From contig NC_079230.1 of NCBI RefSeq assembly GCF_029633865.1, positions 32,073,358 through 32,137,357 of the forward strand: a DNA stretch of 64,000 nt. Reading direction: 5' to 3'. Position 1 is the first letter of the stretch. Each line of letters begins with the position of its first letter. Source of the stretch: Lampris incognitus. Lineage: Eukaryota > Chordata > Actinopteri > Lampriformes > Lampridae. Shown piece after piece: positions 32,923 through 44,188 of this stretch. The notes beneath the pieces are model-generated. The model ran no database searches, was not told the DNA's origin, and worked only from the letters and a program-made list of their open reading frames with translations. The position numbers and the translations under genes were made by a program.

Positions 32923-33443
32923 CAGGGACGGATTAAACCAATCTGGGGCCCGGGGCACAATAATTCACGAGGCCCCCCTATAACAACACCAGAGAGTCTG
33001 AATGCAATTTCACCAAGCAGTTTTGATTAGTCATGTGACTTACAGTAATCACCGGAAACAACGCAATGCATGTGATATTATTAAAGGACCTACAAAACGT
33101 TACATTATTATTATTATTATTGTTATTGTTGTTGTTATTATTATTTCACCCGTCACCAGCACTAACTGCTAAGGCACTAAAGGGTCAGACCCACCAGCCA
33201 GCGGCCAGCGTGTCTACTTATCCATGCACGTTACGCTATTTTGCCACCATGATTGAGAATTCTAGTGAAATCATGTCTTATATAAACCCTGGTAATCGAC
33301 ATTACCTCTTGTAATGATTATTTATAGAAGGGGTAGTCATTGGGTGGATTTCAGAGGATGTAATTTCGCTAATCTTGGGGGCCCCCAGAAGGGCAGGGCC
33401 CTGGGGCCCGGGCCCCATCGGCCCATGCATTAATCCGTCCATG
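32923..33443. mobile_element. hAT-like MITE carrying an inverted tRNA-SINE piece
   Basis: Ends CAGGGACGGATTAA and TTAATCCGTCCATG are inverted repeats, followed inward by GGGGCCCGGG-type blocks on both sides. Flanks GCGGGCGC and GAGGGCGT agree at 6 of 8 positions, the mismatches being at CpG-like sites. The interior holds a TTA microsatellite (33107-33150) and, at about 33155-33240, an antisense copy of the tRNA-like unit also found at 41841-42250. Confidence 0.65.
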
Positions 33444-33667
33444 GAGGGCGTGACCATTAACTACAGTTTCAATGGCAATGGCCATAATGTTAGAGAAGGA
33501 CACCAGCTGTGGGGATTCTGTATGTGGCGGGAGTGTTGGAACAGTTGAGACGCGTATTTTCCAAACACCGCTTCTGCGCCAGAAGTTGGTCCACCCCAAG
33601 GACCGGTCCCCGGCACAAACGGAGCAATATAGCATAGCTGATAAGTGCCAAGAGGCCATTTTATCCA

Positions 33668-33835
33668 GAAAGGGCCGGTGTGGGTGCAGGTTTTTGTTCC
33701 AACTGAGCAGTCACACACCTGATCCTACTAATCAACCAGTAGAATCTTTGCTGAGGAACTTGATTAGGAAACACAGGTGTGTAATTGCTTGGTTGGAACA
33801 AAGACCTGGACCCACACTGGCCCTTTTTGGATAAG
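33668..33835. mobile_element. Foldback MITE with ~40-bp inverted ends
   Basis: The left arm has AAAGGGCCGGTGTGGGTGCA and the right arm its inverted form (CCACACTGGCCCTTT), continuing through GTTCCAAC/GTTGGAAC. The arms extend outward into TTATCCA/TGGATAA. About 165 bp, no coding. 33444-33667 and 33836-34140 show nothing else. Confidence 0.7.
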
Positions 33836-34164
33836 ATTTCCCACCTCTGGTTAAGAGGGAACGACCATCCCTGCACCAAGAAGGGGGGAGGGGGGGTGCT
33901 AAGCGTACATCTGTCGAAATCTTACAACGCTGTGGTTGGAAACTGTAGCTGCTGTCTGTCCCTCTTCTCGCTACTCAGTAAAGGCGCTGGGCAGCAAGTG
34001 TCAACACCTTCCTTACGTTACGACTCTGAAGACAGTGGTCCACAGGTTCAATAATGCTGGACGCTGTGAAACTAAACACAAACACATAAATCTCAAATTA
34101 TTGGAATGGACTTATTCATAGTCCTTTACCTGTAAGTTTTATTTTTACTTTACTTATAAGTTAG

Positions 34165-34640
34165 ACTGCTTTAGACTTAGACTGCTTTTATTTGTCATTG
34201 CCTTATATGCATCTCATACATACAAGGGAACGAAATTACATTTCACATGGACCACATAAAAAAAGTGCATTAAAAACAAAATGACTTCTCAGACCTAAAC
34301 GTCACCAGCACACCTGACACGGACAGTGAGTGAGAAGGTAAAAACGTCATTTAGTGGAAGGTCTCAGTGTTCAGGCTGTTGAGGAACCTCACAGCCTGAG
34401 GAATGACACTGTTGCGTAGTCTGGTGGAGGCAGCATGGATGCTCCAGTACTTCCTGCCAGAGGTTATGAGGGGGAAATGGACGTTGGAAGGGTGGGTGGG
34501 GTCCTTCACGATGCTGAGAGCATTCCGGGTGCACCGTGCATCATAGATGGCCTGGATGGATGGGAGAGCAGGCGGGGAGCAACGACATGACCTCTCCAGC
34601 CACTCACCTGTCAGCCTGTGTCCTGAGGACATACTTGGTC
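34165..34640. repeat. Fish interspersed repeat, family unassigned
   Basis: The stretch from TTATTTGTCATTGCCTTATA through GAGGAACCTCACAGCCTGAG to the GTGCACCGTGCATCATAG block resembles widespread fish retroposon 3' ends. A related but different piece is at 53560-54007. I cannot assign a family without a library search. Confidence 0.45.
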
Positions 34641-34689
34641 TGAATGTGTTCGTGAGAACAGCAAATGACAAGAAACCTGCTTTGTCTTT

Positions 34690-36434
34690 TGAAGGGGAGA
34701 CATTTCTGAAAACCATGCACACAGAGTTCGAAAAAGAAGAACAAAACAGCTGGATTGTCCCCCTGCCATTCAGGTCACCCAAGCCACACCAGCCTGAAAC
34801 GCACAAGCCTTTTCAGTTAGTGGATCCTGAAACAGACACAGACGTGAAGCCTCAGCTGACCACACTCGCCACTCACATAAGTGAAGGTAAACTCACCTCA
34901 GAGCGGTTCCAGCGCTTCTCCACTTGGGAGTCGTTGCTGAGAGCGGTCTCTTTCTTAATCCACCAAGCCACGTCATTCAGGTCAGACTGTCCAAATGCAT
35001 GTAAAGGATGGCACCTGTGTAAAAAACCTCGCACTCCAGAGGTTCTGGATGCTGCAAAGCGAGTCATACTCATGTCTGTCCAGAGGGTTGCTTATCCAGA
35101 AGAATATGCAGCACTACAAGAAAAAAGAACAATTTCAAAGTCAAGCACGATCCTGAGTCTCGATCCTGTCATGTGTGACGGCCTGTTGCGGATTGGCAGG
35201 CGTCTGAAACATGCATCTGTTGAGCCTGAGGTGAGAAACCCAATCATTCTCCCAAAATGTCACGACACAAAGTTAATGTTGAGCCACCACCACACAAAAG
35301 TGTAGCACCAAGGGTGACACTTCACAGAGGGGGCTGTGAGGGCTGCTGGCCTGTGGGTCGTTGCAGGCAAGAGGCTGATAGGCTCAGTCATCCACCACTG
35401 CGTCACCTGCCGCGAGTTGAGGGGGAAGCTCGAGGTCCAGAAGATGGCTGACCTTCCCCCGGAACATCTGAGTTCATCCCCGCCATTATCATACGTAGGG
35501 CTGGATGTGTTTGGTACCTGGCACATGGTCACCCGACGCACCAGAGGCGGTGCAGCTCATAGTGAGCGGTGGGCTATACTCTTCACATGCATGTGCACCA
35601 GTGCGGTGCATGTAGAGCTCATCGAAAGCATGGACTCACCCAGCTGCATCAATGCCTTGAAGAGGTTTTTCGCTCTGAGGGGACCAGCAAAGCAGCTGAG
35701 ATCAGATCGAGGTACGAACTTCATCGGGGCCAGCGTTGAGCTGGGCATGAGGCCGGACAACCCAAACCAGGTCAGCATGTAGAAAAACCTCCATGAGACC
35801 GATTGTGTGTGGGAGTTCAACCCGCCGCATGCATCTCACATGGGGGGCGTGTGGGAGTGCATGATCGACTTAGCCCGCAGGATACTTGACTCTATGCTCC
35901 TGCAAAGAAAACAAAATCACCTGACTCACGAAGTGCTGTGCACCTTGATGGCAGAGGTGTGTCATAATGAATGCAAGGCCATTAGTCCCGGTCTCCTCTG
36001 ACCCCTCATCACCAGTGCTGCCGACTCCTGCTATGCTGTTAACTCAAAAGTCAGGGGTATCTGCTCCAGCTGGCACTTTCACTGAAAAGGACTTGTTCAA
36101 GTGTCAGTGGAGACAAGTGCAGGCCCTAGCAAATGAGTTCTGGACGCGATGGAGAAAGGAATACCTCCACACTCTTCAGCCAAGGCACAAATGACACACA
36201 GCAACACGAGCTCTGCAGGCCGGGGATGTCGTGTTGCTGAAAGAGATTCAGTCCCCCCGCAATCAGTGGCCTATGGGTCTGGTCACTGCCACCTTTCCAA
36301 GCAGTGACGGAAAGGTCAGAAAGGTTGAAATAAAGACTGCATCACAAGACAAAGTAAAGACATTCTTCAGGCCCATTACTGAGGTTGTCCTGCTCCTGCC
36401 TAAGGAAGGTCAAAGGTCAAGCGAGGACTGTTGA
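34690..36434 (+). pseudogene. BEL/Pao retrotransposon Pol, RT deleted, integrase retained
   Basis: The text starts with a pre-RT block (WIVPLPFRSPKPHQ), then jumps at about 34820 to post-RNase H sequence (SERFQRFSTWESLLR), so RT and RNase H are missing. Integrase follows: an HHCC region with CVTCRELRG, a core with SYVGLDVFGTW and RSDRGTNFIGA, and the BEL-typical FNPPHASHMGGVWE. A DUF5641-like C-terminus follows (GDVVLLKEI...SPRNQWPMGLV). In-frame stops at 35303, near 35315 and at 35780, plus a frameshift near 35965, show it is dead. Confidence 0.88.
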
Positions 36435-36558
36435 ATCATTAGTGGCATTAAATACCAGGCGGGGAGTGTTCTGCCCATAATGTGATTTATGTGTTCTTAA
36501 GTAACTTTAAACATGAAGTGTTTGTATGTTGACATCACTTAATGCACTATTTGATATA

Positions 36559-37775
36559 CACTCACCGGCAACTTTATTAGGCACACCTGTCCAACTGCTC
36601 GTTAACGCAAATTTATAATCAGCCAATCACATGGCAGCAATTCAATGCATTTAGGCATGTAGACATGGTCAAGACGATCTGCTGCAGTTCAAACTGAGCA
36701 TCAGAATGGGGAAGAAAGGTGATTTAAGTGACTTTGAACGTGGCATGGTTGTTGGTGCCAGACGGGCTGGTCTGAGTATTTCAGAAACTGCTGATCTACT
36801 GGGATTTTCACGCACAACCATCTCTAGGGTTTACAGAGAATGGTCCGAAAAAGAGAAAATATCTAGTGAGCGGCAGTTCTGTGGGCGAAAATGCCTTGTT
36901 GATGCCAGAGGTCAGAGGAGAATGGCCAGACTGGTTTGAGCTGACAGAAAGGCAACAGTAACTCAACCACTCATTACAACTGAGGTATGCAGAAGAGCAT
37001 CTCTGAACGCACAACACGTCGAACCTTGAGGCAGATGGGCTACAGCAGCAGAAGACCACACCGGGTGCCACTCCTGTCAGCTAAGAACAGGAAACTGAGG
37101 CTACAATTCGCACAGGCTCACCAAAATTGGACAATAGAAGATTGGAAAAACGTTTCCTGGTCTGATGAGTCTCGATTTCTGCTGCGACATTCAGATGGTA
37201 GGGTCAGAATTTGGCGTCAACAACATGAAAGCATGGATCCATCCTGCCTTGTATCAACGGTTCAGGCTGGTGGTGGTGGTGTAATGGTGAGGGGGATATT
37301 TTCTTGGCACACTTTGGGCCCCTTAGTACCAGTTGAGCATCGTGTCAACACCACAGCCTACCTGAGTATTGTTGCTGACCATGTCCATCCCTTTATGACC
37401 ACAGTGTTCCCATCTTCTGATGGCTACTTCCAGCAGGATAACGCGCCACGTCACAAAGCTTGAATCATCTCAGACTGGTTTCTTGAACATGACAATGAGT
37501 TCACTGTACTCAAATGGCCTCCAAAGTCACCAGATCTCAATCCAATAGAGCACCTTTGGGATGTGGTGGACCGGGAGATTCGCATCATGGATGTGCAGCC
37601 GACAAATCTGCAGCAACTGCGTGATGCTATCATGTCAATATGAACCAAACAAGGTACTGGAATGTTTCCAGTACCTTGTTGAATCTATGCCACGAAGGAT
37701 TAAGGCAGTTCTGAAGGCAAAAGGGGGTCCAACCCGGTACTAGCAAGGTGTACCTAATAAAGTGGCCAGTGAGTG
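36559..37775 (+). mobile_element. Tc1/mariner transposon relic
   Basis: 1.2 kb with inverted ends CACTCACCGGCAACTTTATT and its partner AATAAAGTGGCCAGTGAGTG, flanked by TA at 36557-36558 and 37776-37777. The ends are about 90 percent complementary. Confidence 0.92.
36706..37740 (+). pseudogene. Tc1-like transposase, broken
   Basis: The N-terminal helix-turn-helix reads SDFERGMVVGARRAGLSISE. After a stop near 36937 and a frame change the catalytic core follows from 36987: WSDESRF (first Asp), QDNAPRH (second Asp) and SPDLNPIEHLWD (Glu), the DD34E pattern. Further stops occur at 37461 and 37642. The second Asp and the Glu sit in segments separated by a stop, so no active enzyme can be made from this copy. 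Confidence 0.9.
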
Positions 37776-37964
37776 TATGTCAACGTTTGAGTGGGACTTA
37801 GTTCTGATGCCCACAGAGAAGGGGAAGCATAAAGAGGAAACACCACAGGAAGTTCACAATGTAAACAAACCAAGCATGGTCGTTATTGTCACGCAAATCC
37901 GCGTTACTTCTATCTATCGCAATCTGTCGTGTTACTCCTCAGAAAGCAATGACTAAGTGTTACA

Positions 37965-38389
37965 TGATCATAAGACTTTTATAACTTAAATGTAATGAGT
38001 TTTGGTAACTTTGATGACGCTTTGGATGTTTTGATAACTGGATACGATCGCTGCAGCTGCGCAATGCTACTCGGTCAGACACGTTAGCATGGCTGCTAAT
38101 GATGTGAGCTTATGGGATGTATTTTAATTAAGCACTTTGCTATTTTCTCTTTTTATTTGTAATTTCACTCCCATTCAATGTTGTCAAATTGACTGCTACA
38201 ATTGGAAGTCATTAAAGGAGCAAGAAGGCTCATTTTCCTGGCTCTTGAAAGGGAGTTTGGCTGGCTGTTTAATCTATGTTAACGCTTGGGAAGCACAACA
38301 CGTAGAAAGAGCAGTCCAGTCCAGATGAACTGATTCACCTGTGATTTTCTTATCTGGATTATTGAGCATGCATAAAGACATTTTGATAC
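37965..38389. other. Spacer, nothing recognised
   Basis: Mixed AT-rich sequence between the BEL LTR and the RTE fragment. No gene, RNA or transposon end seen. Confidence 0.5.
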
Positions 38390-39307
38390 TGCACAAATAG
38401 TGAGAGACACCGCTAGGAAGGTACTTGGTGTGGCATCTCGACAGAGAAAGGACAAGGGGGAGACTTGGTGGTGGAATGACGAAGTACAGGAAAGTATACA
38501 GAGGAAGAGGTTGGTGAAGAAGCGAAATAGTCAAAGTAGACAAGGAAATGCGTCGTAAAGCGAAGAGAGAGGTGGCAAAGGCAAAGGCAAAGGAAAAGGC
38601 GTATGGTGAGTTGTATGAGAGGTTAGACACTAAGGAAGGAGAAAAGGACTTGTACTGATTGGCTAGACAAAGGGACCGAGCTGGGAAGGATGTGCGGCAG
38701 GTTAGAGTGATGAAGGATAGAGATGGAAATGTGCTGACAAGCGAGGAGAGTGAGCTGAGAAGGTGGAAGGAATACTTTGAGGGGCTGATGAATGAAGGAA
38801 ATGAGAGAGAGAGAAGGTTGGATAATGTGGGGATAGTGAATCAGGAAGTGCGGTGGATTAGCAAGTAGGAAGTGAGGACAGCTATGAAGAAGATGAAGAG
38901 TGGAAAGGTGGTTGGGCCAGATGACATACCTGTGGAGGCATGGAGATGTTTAGGAGAGATGGCAGCGGAGTTTTTAACTAGATTGTTTAACACAATCTTG
39001 GAAAGTGAGAGGATGCCTGAGGGGTGGAGAAGAAGCATACTGGTACCGATTTTCAAGAACAAGGGTGATGTGCAGAACTGTAACAACTACAGAGGTATAA
39101 AGTTGATCAGCCACAGCATGAAGATTTGGGAAAGAGCAATAGAAGCTAGGCTAAGAGGAGAGGTGACGATCAGAAGTATGGTTTCATGCCAGGAAAGAGC
39201 ACCACAGATGTGAGGTTTGCTTTGAGAGTGTTGATGGAGAAATAAAGAGGAGTTACGTTGTGTCTTTGTGGATTTAGAGAAAGCATATGACAGGGTGCTG
39301 AGAGAGG
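38390..39307 (+). pseudogene. RTE-type LINE fragment (reverse transcriptase N-terminal half)
   Basis: Plus-strand text includes VMKDRDGNVLTSEESELRRW, AMKKMKSGKVVGPDDIPVEA, LNRLFN-like NTILESERMPEGWRRS, ILVPIFKNKGDV and NYRGIKLISHSMKIWE, the upstream RT motifs of RTE/BovB-clade elements. Stops at 38656 and 38866, and a frame break near 39170, interrupt it. It ends in the block before the catalytic YxDD, where Gypsy-E begins, so the rest is missing. Confidence 0.85.
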
Positions 39308-39637
39308 CATCAGGCTCACAGTGACGAAGGACCCACAAAGCAGACTGATACAGGTAGTAAAAGTTTCAAAAAGGTTTAATCAGGCAACGCTCACACGGGG
39401 GTAAAGATGAACTGGCCACACGAGGGAGCAAACACATGGCTTAAATACAACACATGGGGGAGACAATGATACACAGGTGGAACACATTAGGGAGGGACCG
39501 GTAATCACACAGGAGAGAAACTTGACAGGAAGAGACATCTGAAACGAGAGACAAACAATACCAAAATAAAACAGGAAACACTGGGAAATATGAAAAACAC
39601 ATAAAACATAACTTAGGATCTGGAACGAGTCATGACA
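39308..39637 (-). repeat. 3' LTR of Gypsy-E (left copy)
   Basis: Matches 49928-50284 over its length but lacks about 25 bp near 39392. On the minus strand it starts TGTCATGACTCG. It carries a TATTTAA box and GGCCAGTTC, which pairs with the primer site at the other end. Confidence 0.88.
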
Positions 39638-39660
39638 GTGCCCCCCCGCCCCCTTTACGG
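39638..39660 (-). other. Polypurine tract of Gypsy-E
   Basis: On the minus strand AAAGGGGGCGGGGGGG precedes the LTR start, the expected second-strand primer position. Confidence 0.8.
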
Positions 39661-41660
39661 CTGGCCCCTGACAGCCCAGGATCTTCAGGATGGTGTCGGT
39701 GGAAATCCCTGATGAGGTCGGGGTCCATAATGAACCTGGTGGGGACGCAAGACCTCTCCTCCGGACCGTCGCCCTCCCAGTCCACCAGGTACTGAAAGCC
39801 ACGCCCTCGACGATGCACAGCCAGGAGCTTCCTATCCGTGTACACTGGGCCACCATCCACAAGCCGAGATGGTGGTGGGGGTGTGGAGGCAGGGACCAAA
39901 GCGCTTCCCTTGACTCGGCTGACATGAAACGAAGGGTGAACTCTCATAGACCTGGGTAACTTGAGCCTTACCGCAACAGGATTAACCACCTTGGACACAG
40001 GGAATGGGACGATGAACCGAGGATCCAATTTACGGGACTCAGTGCGCAGAGGGAGGTCTCGGGTCGAGAGCCAGACCTTCTGGTCGCTCTGGCAGAATGC
40101 CGGTCAACAGCTTTCTTATATGCCGCCGAGCTCTTGAGCAGGATCCGGCGAACCCTGTTCCATGTCCGACACACCAGAGCCAACGCAGAGAGGATGCAGA
40201 CCTTCTTCTCCAGGGATGGAAACAGTGGAGGTTGGTAGCACACTGGAAGGGGGACAGGCCAGATGAGGAACAAGGTAACGTATTATGTGCTTATTCAGTC
40301 CAGATGAGATGCTTACTCCACGTAGAGGGATTCTGTGAGGTCAAACGTCCGGTCTCCAACTCCTGATTTAAACCTCTCCGTTTGTCTTTAGTCTGGGGAT
40401 GATGGCTGGATGAGAAGTTGACGGTGGCGCCGATGAGGTCATAGAATGCCCTCCAAAATTGAGCCACAAACTGCGGCCCATGGTCAGACAGGCTGTTTCT
40501 GGGGAAACCATGGAGATGGAAAACATAGTGCAACATAACCTCCGCCGTTTCCTTGGCAGAGGGAAGCTTAGGCAGGGAATAAAGTGAACTAATTTGGAAA
40601 AGCGATCAACCACAGTGAGTACGGTGGTATTACCTTCTCAGAGAGGCAGTCCAGTAACAAAGACCACAGATATGTCTGACCAGGGGCGGTGTGGCACAGA
40701 TAGAGGGCGCAGGAGACCCGTAGAGGGACGCTTGGGGGACTTGTTCCTGGAACAGGTGGGACAGGCAGCCACATACTCCTCTACCTCCTTTCTCACGGCC
40801 AGCCACCAGAAGCGTAAACAGATGACAAAGGGTGCATTTAACTCCAGGATGACAGGAGAGGAGAGGTATGGGCCCAGCGAATGACTTACGAACTGAGCAC
40901 AGAAAGCACAAACAACTGATTTGCACAGGCACAGTGCAGTCTTTTAATGCCTCTTTAACCCTGTATTATTTCTTCCACGTGACTGCTCCCAAGAAACAGG
41001 TAGCAGGAAGGATGGGAGAACTAGCCTTAGGTTCAGACTCGGGGGGAAATAGTCTGGAGAGAGCACCTGGCTTAACATTTTTAGGCCAAGGGCGATATGA
41101 CGGGGAGAAATTAAACCTATTAAAGAATAGAGCCCAGCTTGTCGGGCGTTGAGTCTCTTTGCAGACTTCCGGTACTCGAGGCTCTTGCGATCAGTCCAGA
41201 CACGAAATGGTTGCTCTGCCCCCTCTAGCCAGTGTCACCACTCTTCCAAGATCTTGATAGCTAATAACTCCCCGTCTCCCATATCATATTTTTATTTCTG
41301 CTAAGAACGTTTTTTTTTCAGACAAAAAGGCACAAGGGTGTAGTCTTTTGTCTTTAGCAGACCTCAGAGAGGATGGCTCTGACTCCCAGATCTCTCAACC
41401 TCCACCACGAACTGGAGACCAGAGAACAGGGGCAGTGGTGAACACCGCCTTAAGTCTCTGAAAGGCGATCTCAGCCTGTGGATTCCAGGAAAACGGAGAC
41501 TTGGCAGAAGTTAGGGCACGCAATGGAGCAGCAACAGCACTTTAGTTTCTGATGAAACCACTGTACCTCCTTTCTTGATCCCAGAGTGGGCCACTGCTGA
41601 ACCGCACGAACCTTCTCCGAGTCCATTTTCAGCTCCCCCTCAGACACAATGAACCCCTAA
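39661..41660 (-). pseudogene. Gypsy-E RNase H, integrase and chromodomain (decayed)
   Basis: From right to left: RNase H remnants ([19 protein letters not shown] near 41150-41220), integrase finger and core (VVDRFSKLVHFIP, GFPRNSLSDHGPQFVAQFW, HHPQTKDKRRG), a GPY/F-type module ([20 protein letters not shown]) and a chromodomain ([19 protein letters not shown], 39700-39800). Stops and frame changes occur roughly every 200-300 bp. The order matches Gypsy-A. Confidence 0.85.
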
Positions 41661-42765
41661 AACGACACAGTAGAAATATGAAATTCACACTTCTCAGCTT
41701 TAATGTAAAACTGATTGTCCAGCAAGTGCTGGAGCACCTGTCGCACATGTCTCTCATGGGTTATTTCATCAGGGGAAAAGATGAGGATATCGTCCCGATA
41801 CACAAACAGGTAGAGCAAATTCCGGAGGCAACCACAGGAACTGCCGCAGTCGGGACGCAAACCCGTACCTCCCGCACCACGGGAGACACTACTAACCGCT
41901 CGACTAAAGGATCCGACCCATTAGCTAAGGGCCAACGTGTTTACTTATCCGTGCACGTTACACTGGCAATATAACGATCACGGATGAATAGGCTCGGTAG
42001 CCCATGGCTAACGGGTTGGACCCTTTAGTTGAGCGGTTGGCGATGTCTCCCGCGGTGCGGGAGGTACGGGCTCGCATCCCGGCTGCGGCAGTTTCTGTGG
42101 TTGCTCTCCTCATTTGCTACATTGGTGTCAGAAGTGGGATACGCGCGGACACGCTTTCCCGAAGGAGGGGGGTTGGACCCTTTAGTCGAGCGGTTAGCGA
42201 TACGGGTTCGCGTCCCGGCTGCGGCAGTTCCAGTGGTTGCCCCCCGAATTCGCTACAATAGTTTAAGATATCTCGAAGAAAGTCATTAACAAGAGCCTGA
42301 AAAACAGTTGGTGCATTACTCAAACCAAAAGGCATTACAAGATACGCATAGAGACCACCAGGAGTGTTAAATGCAGTCTTCCATTCGCCCCCCCTCCCTG
42401 ATTCTAACCAAGTGATAAGCATTAAACAAGTCTAGTTTTGTAAATACTTTAGCTCCTTTAATGAGCTCAAAACCAGAGGAAATCAGAGGGAGGGGGTACC
42501 TGTTCTTAATAGTGACGTCGTTGAGTCCCCGGTAGTCAATGCAGGGTCGTTGTATTTCTTTTCCACGAAGAAGAAACCAGCCCCTGCTGGCGAGGAGGAG
42601 GGTCAGATAATCCCAGCTTCGAGCGCCGAATCAATATATTCATGGTCTGTGTCTCTGGACCAGAGAGAGAGAAAGAGTAGAGTCGTCCCTTGGGAGGGGC
42701 TGTGCCAGGCAGAAGATCTATGGCGCAGTCATAAGGTCAATGTGGAGGTAGAGACTTGGCCTTAG
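41661..42765 (-). pseudogene. Gypsy-E reverse transcriptase, split by a SINE cluster
   Basis: The N-terminal RT ([51 protein letters not shown]) ends at about 42262. It resumes at 41825 with [14 protein letters not shown]. The catalytic YLDD reads YRDD here, a Leu-to-Arg change. The interruption is the tRNA-like repeat cluster. Confidence 0.85.
41826..42262. mobile_element. tRNA-like SINE cluster (one inverted, two direct copies)
   Basis: Three copies of a tRNA-like unit: antisense at 41841-41945, sense at 42001-42095 and 42165-42245. Each shows an A-box-like TTAGTTGAGCGGTT and a B-box-like GGGTTCGCGTCCCGG, with CTGCGGCAGTT after the B box. The copies differ by whether a CTCCCGCGGTGCGGGAGGTA stem lies between the boxes. 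A fourth copy lies at 33155-33240. The cluster interrupts Gypsy-E RT. Confidence 0.7.
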
Positions 42766-43490
42766 ACTTGTTAAAGACCTCCTCTAAATCCCAGTAGCAT
42801 GAGGGAATGCCGGAAAGATAAGGGAAATCAGTCTCTTGAGCTTTACTCCCAACAGGAGGTGGAGCTGAGGAGTGGCTGGGGATGTCTTTCTCAGGAATTT
42901 TTACAAGAGCCAGAGAATCAGGAACAGTCTCTTCCTTCAGGAAGCAGCGATGAGAACAAGCACCTCCCCATTCAATAGTTTTACCAGTAGACCAATTAAT
43001 GTGAGGGTTGTGAAAGACCAGCCAGGGGTGCCCCAAAATTAGGGGATGTTGGAGAGCTTGGTAGAGGTGAAAACTAAGCAGTTCATTGTGAGCATCATCA
43101 AAGGCGAGACGAATGGGCGGTGTTACATGGGTGATCCTGCACAATGATCTGTTGTCCAGGGCACTGGCGTCAGTAGGATCAGATAGAGACTGAGGAGACA
43201 GGAGACATCTTTGGGCGAGTTCAATGTCCATAAAGTTGGCGTCAGCCCGGAATCCACCAGGACCGGCTGACTAGAGTGAGACACTAACGGGAGTGAGCGA
43301 AAAAAATTGGAAGGTAGGGAGGTTCGATCTTGTTCCGTCTGTCTTGTGTGCCTCCTGTCCTTACTGGGCAGCTGACAGTCTTCGACAGTCTTTTGTCGAT
43401 CGTAGTAGCAAGGGCAATGGGGGTATTGAGCTCAGCAGGCAGGTCCAGGGGAACCAGATGATCCTTCAAGACTTGAGAAAGACCGTTAAG
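42766..43490 (-). pseudogene. Gypsy-E Gag C-terminus and protease
   Basis: Minus-strand text has DAFLNGLSQVLKDHLVPLD (Gag capsid C-terminal part, ~43430-43490), then the protease region (PLILGHPWLVFHNPHINWS) running toward LEEVFNKSKAKSLPPH, the linker before RT. Frame breaks near 43265-43290 separate Gag and protease. Confidence 0.8.
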
Positions 43491-43826
43491 GAAAGCATCA
43501 GAGAGGGTTCGCGGTGGTGTAGCGGTCTAAGCATCGGCTTTGTGTCGATGCAGTTGCCCACTGGGGACCGGGGTTCGCGCCCCGGTGTCGTCAGATCCGA
43601 CTATGGCCGGACTCGATGAAGCAGCAATAATTGGCAGCGCTGTCTTCGGGAGGGGGGCGGAGTCGGCTTGTGTTCGTCACATGACTGCGTCTCTGTGTGT
43701 GTGTCGGAAAAAGCAGTGGTTCGGCCTGGATTAGCCTTGTCACGGAAATGGGGAGGCGTCTCCTTCGAGACTGCCGGCCGGAGAGATGCAGTTGGCGAAC
43801 ACGTGCAGTACGAGGGTGGGTGTTTG

Positions 43827-43831
43827 AACTA
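43827..43831 (+). other. Target-site duplication AACTA, left copy (Gypsy-D)
   Basis: AACTA matches 48655-48659 exactly, on the outer side of the other LTR. Confidence 0.92.
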
Positions 43832-44024
43832 TGTAATATATTCGCTATATTATCTGGATGTATCCTATACTGCTAATATATCCATAACAGTGATTTGAGC
43901 CGAAGACCAATTCCCAACGTCTTGTCCTCTTTATTGTAGCTCTCCGACTGACGCAGCAGTCAACATCCGGGGTATATGAGAGCCTAGCTTAACCACCACT
44001 AGGTAGCGCGGTTGGTCTACTACA
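43832..44024 (-). repeat. 3' LTR of Gypsy-D (left copy)
   Basis: 193 bp. The only difference from 48462-48654 is AGTCAACAT here against AGTCTACAT there. A C-rich plus-strand stretch at 44025-44035 (purine-rich on the minus strand) is the polypurine tract. Confidence 0.95.
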
Positions 44025-44188
44025 CTCCTCCCCCTTAAACCATGATGTTCCCCTTATAAAATATTATCACTCTAAAACATGCTGATATGGCAAATTACTT
44101 TCAACATCTTTTACTTGGTCATTACTGGTTACACAACCCACTTCGACCCACATTTGCCCATTTACATATCAGTATCAGGAACTCTTTT

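Larger units (their letters stand above)
36467..37964 (+). repeat. Probable BEL/Pao 3' LTR, split by a Tc1 element
   Basis: A purine tract (GGCGGGGAG) precedes TGTTCTGCCC at 36467, and a segment ending GTGTTACA closes at 37964. Removing the Tc1 relic leaves an LTR of about 280 bp. No second LTR is present in the window, so the boundaries are inferred from the TG...CA ends. Confidence 0.5.

Noticed and set aside
43506..43590. A functional tRNA gene
   Set aside because: A- and B-box-like words are present, but the segment is the head of a SINE with a long body and a target duplication, and no acceptor stem pairing was seen.
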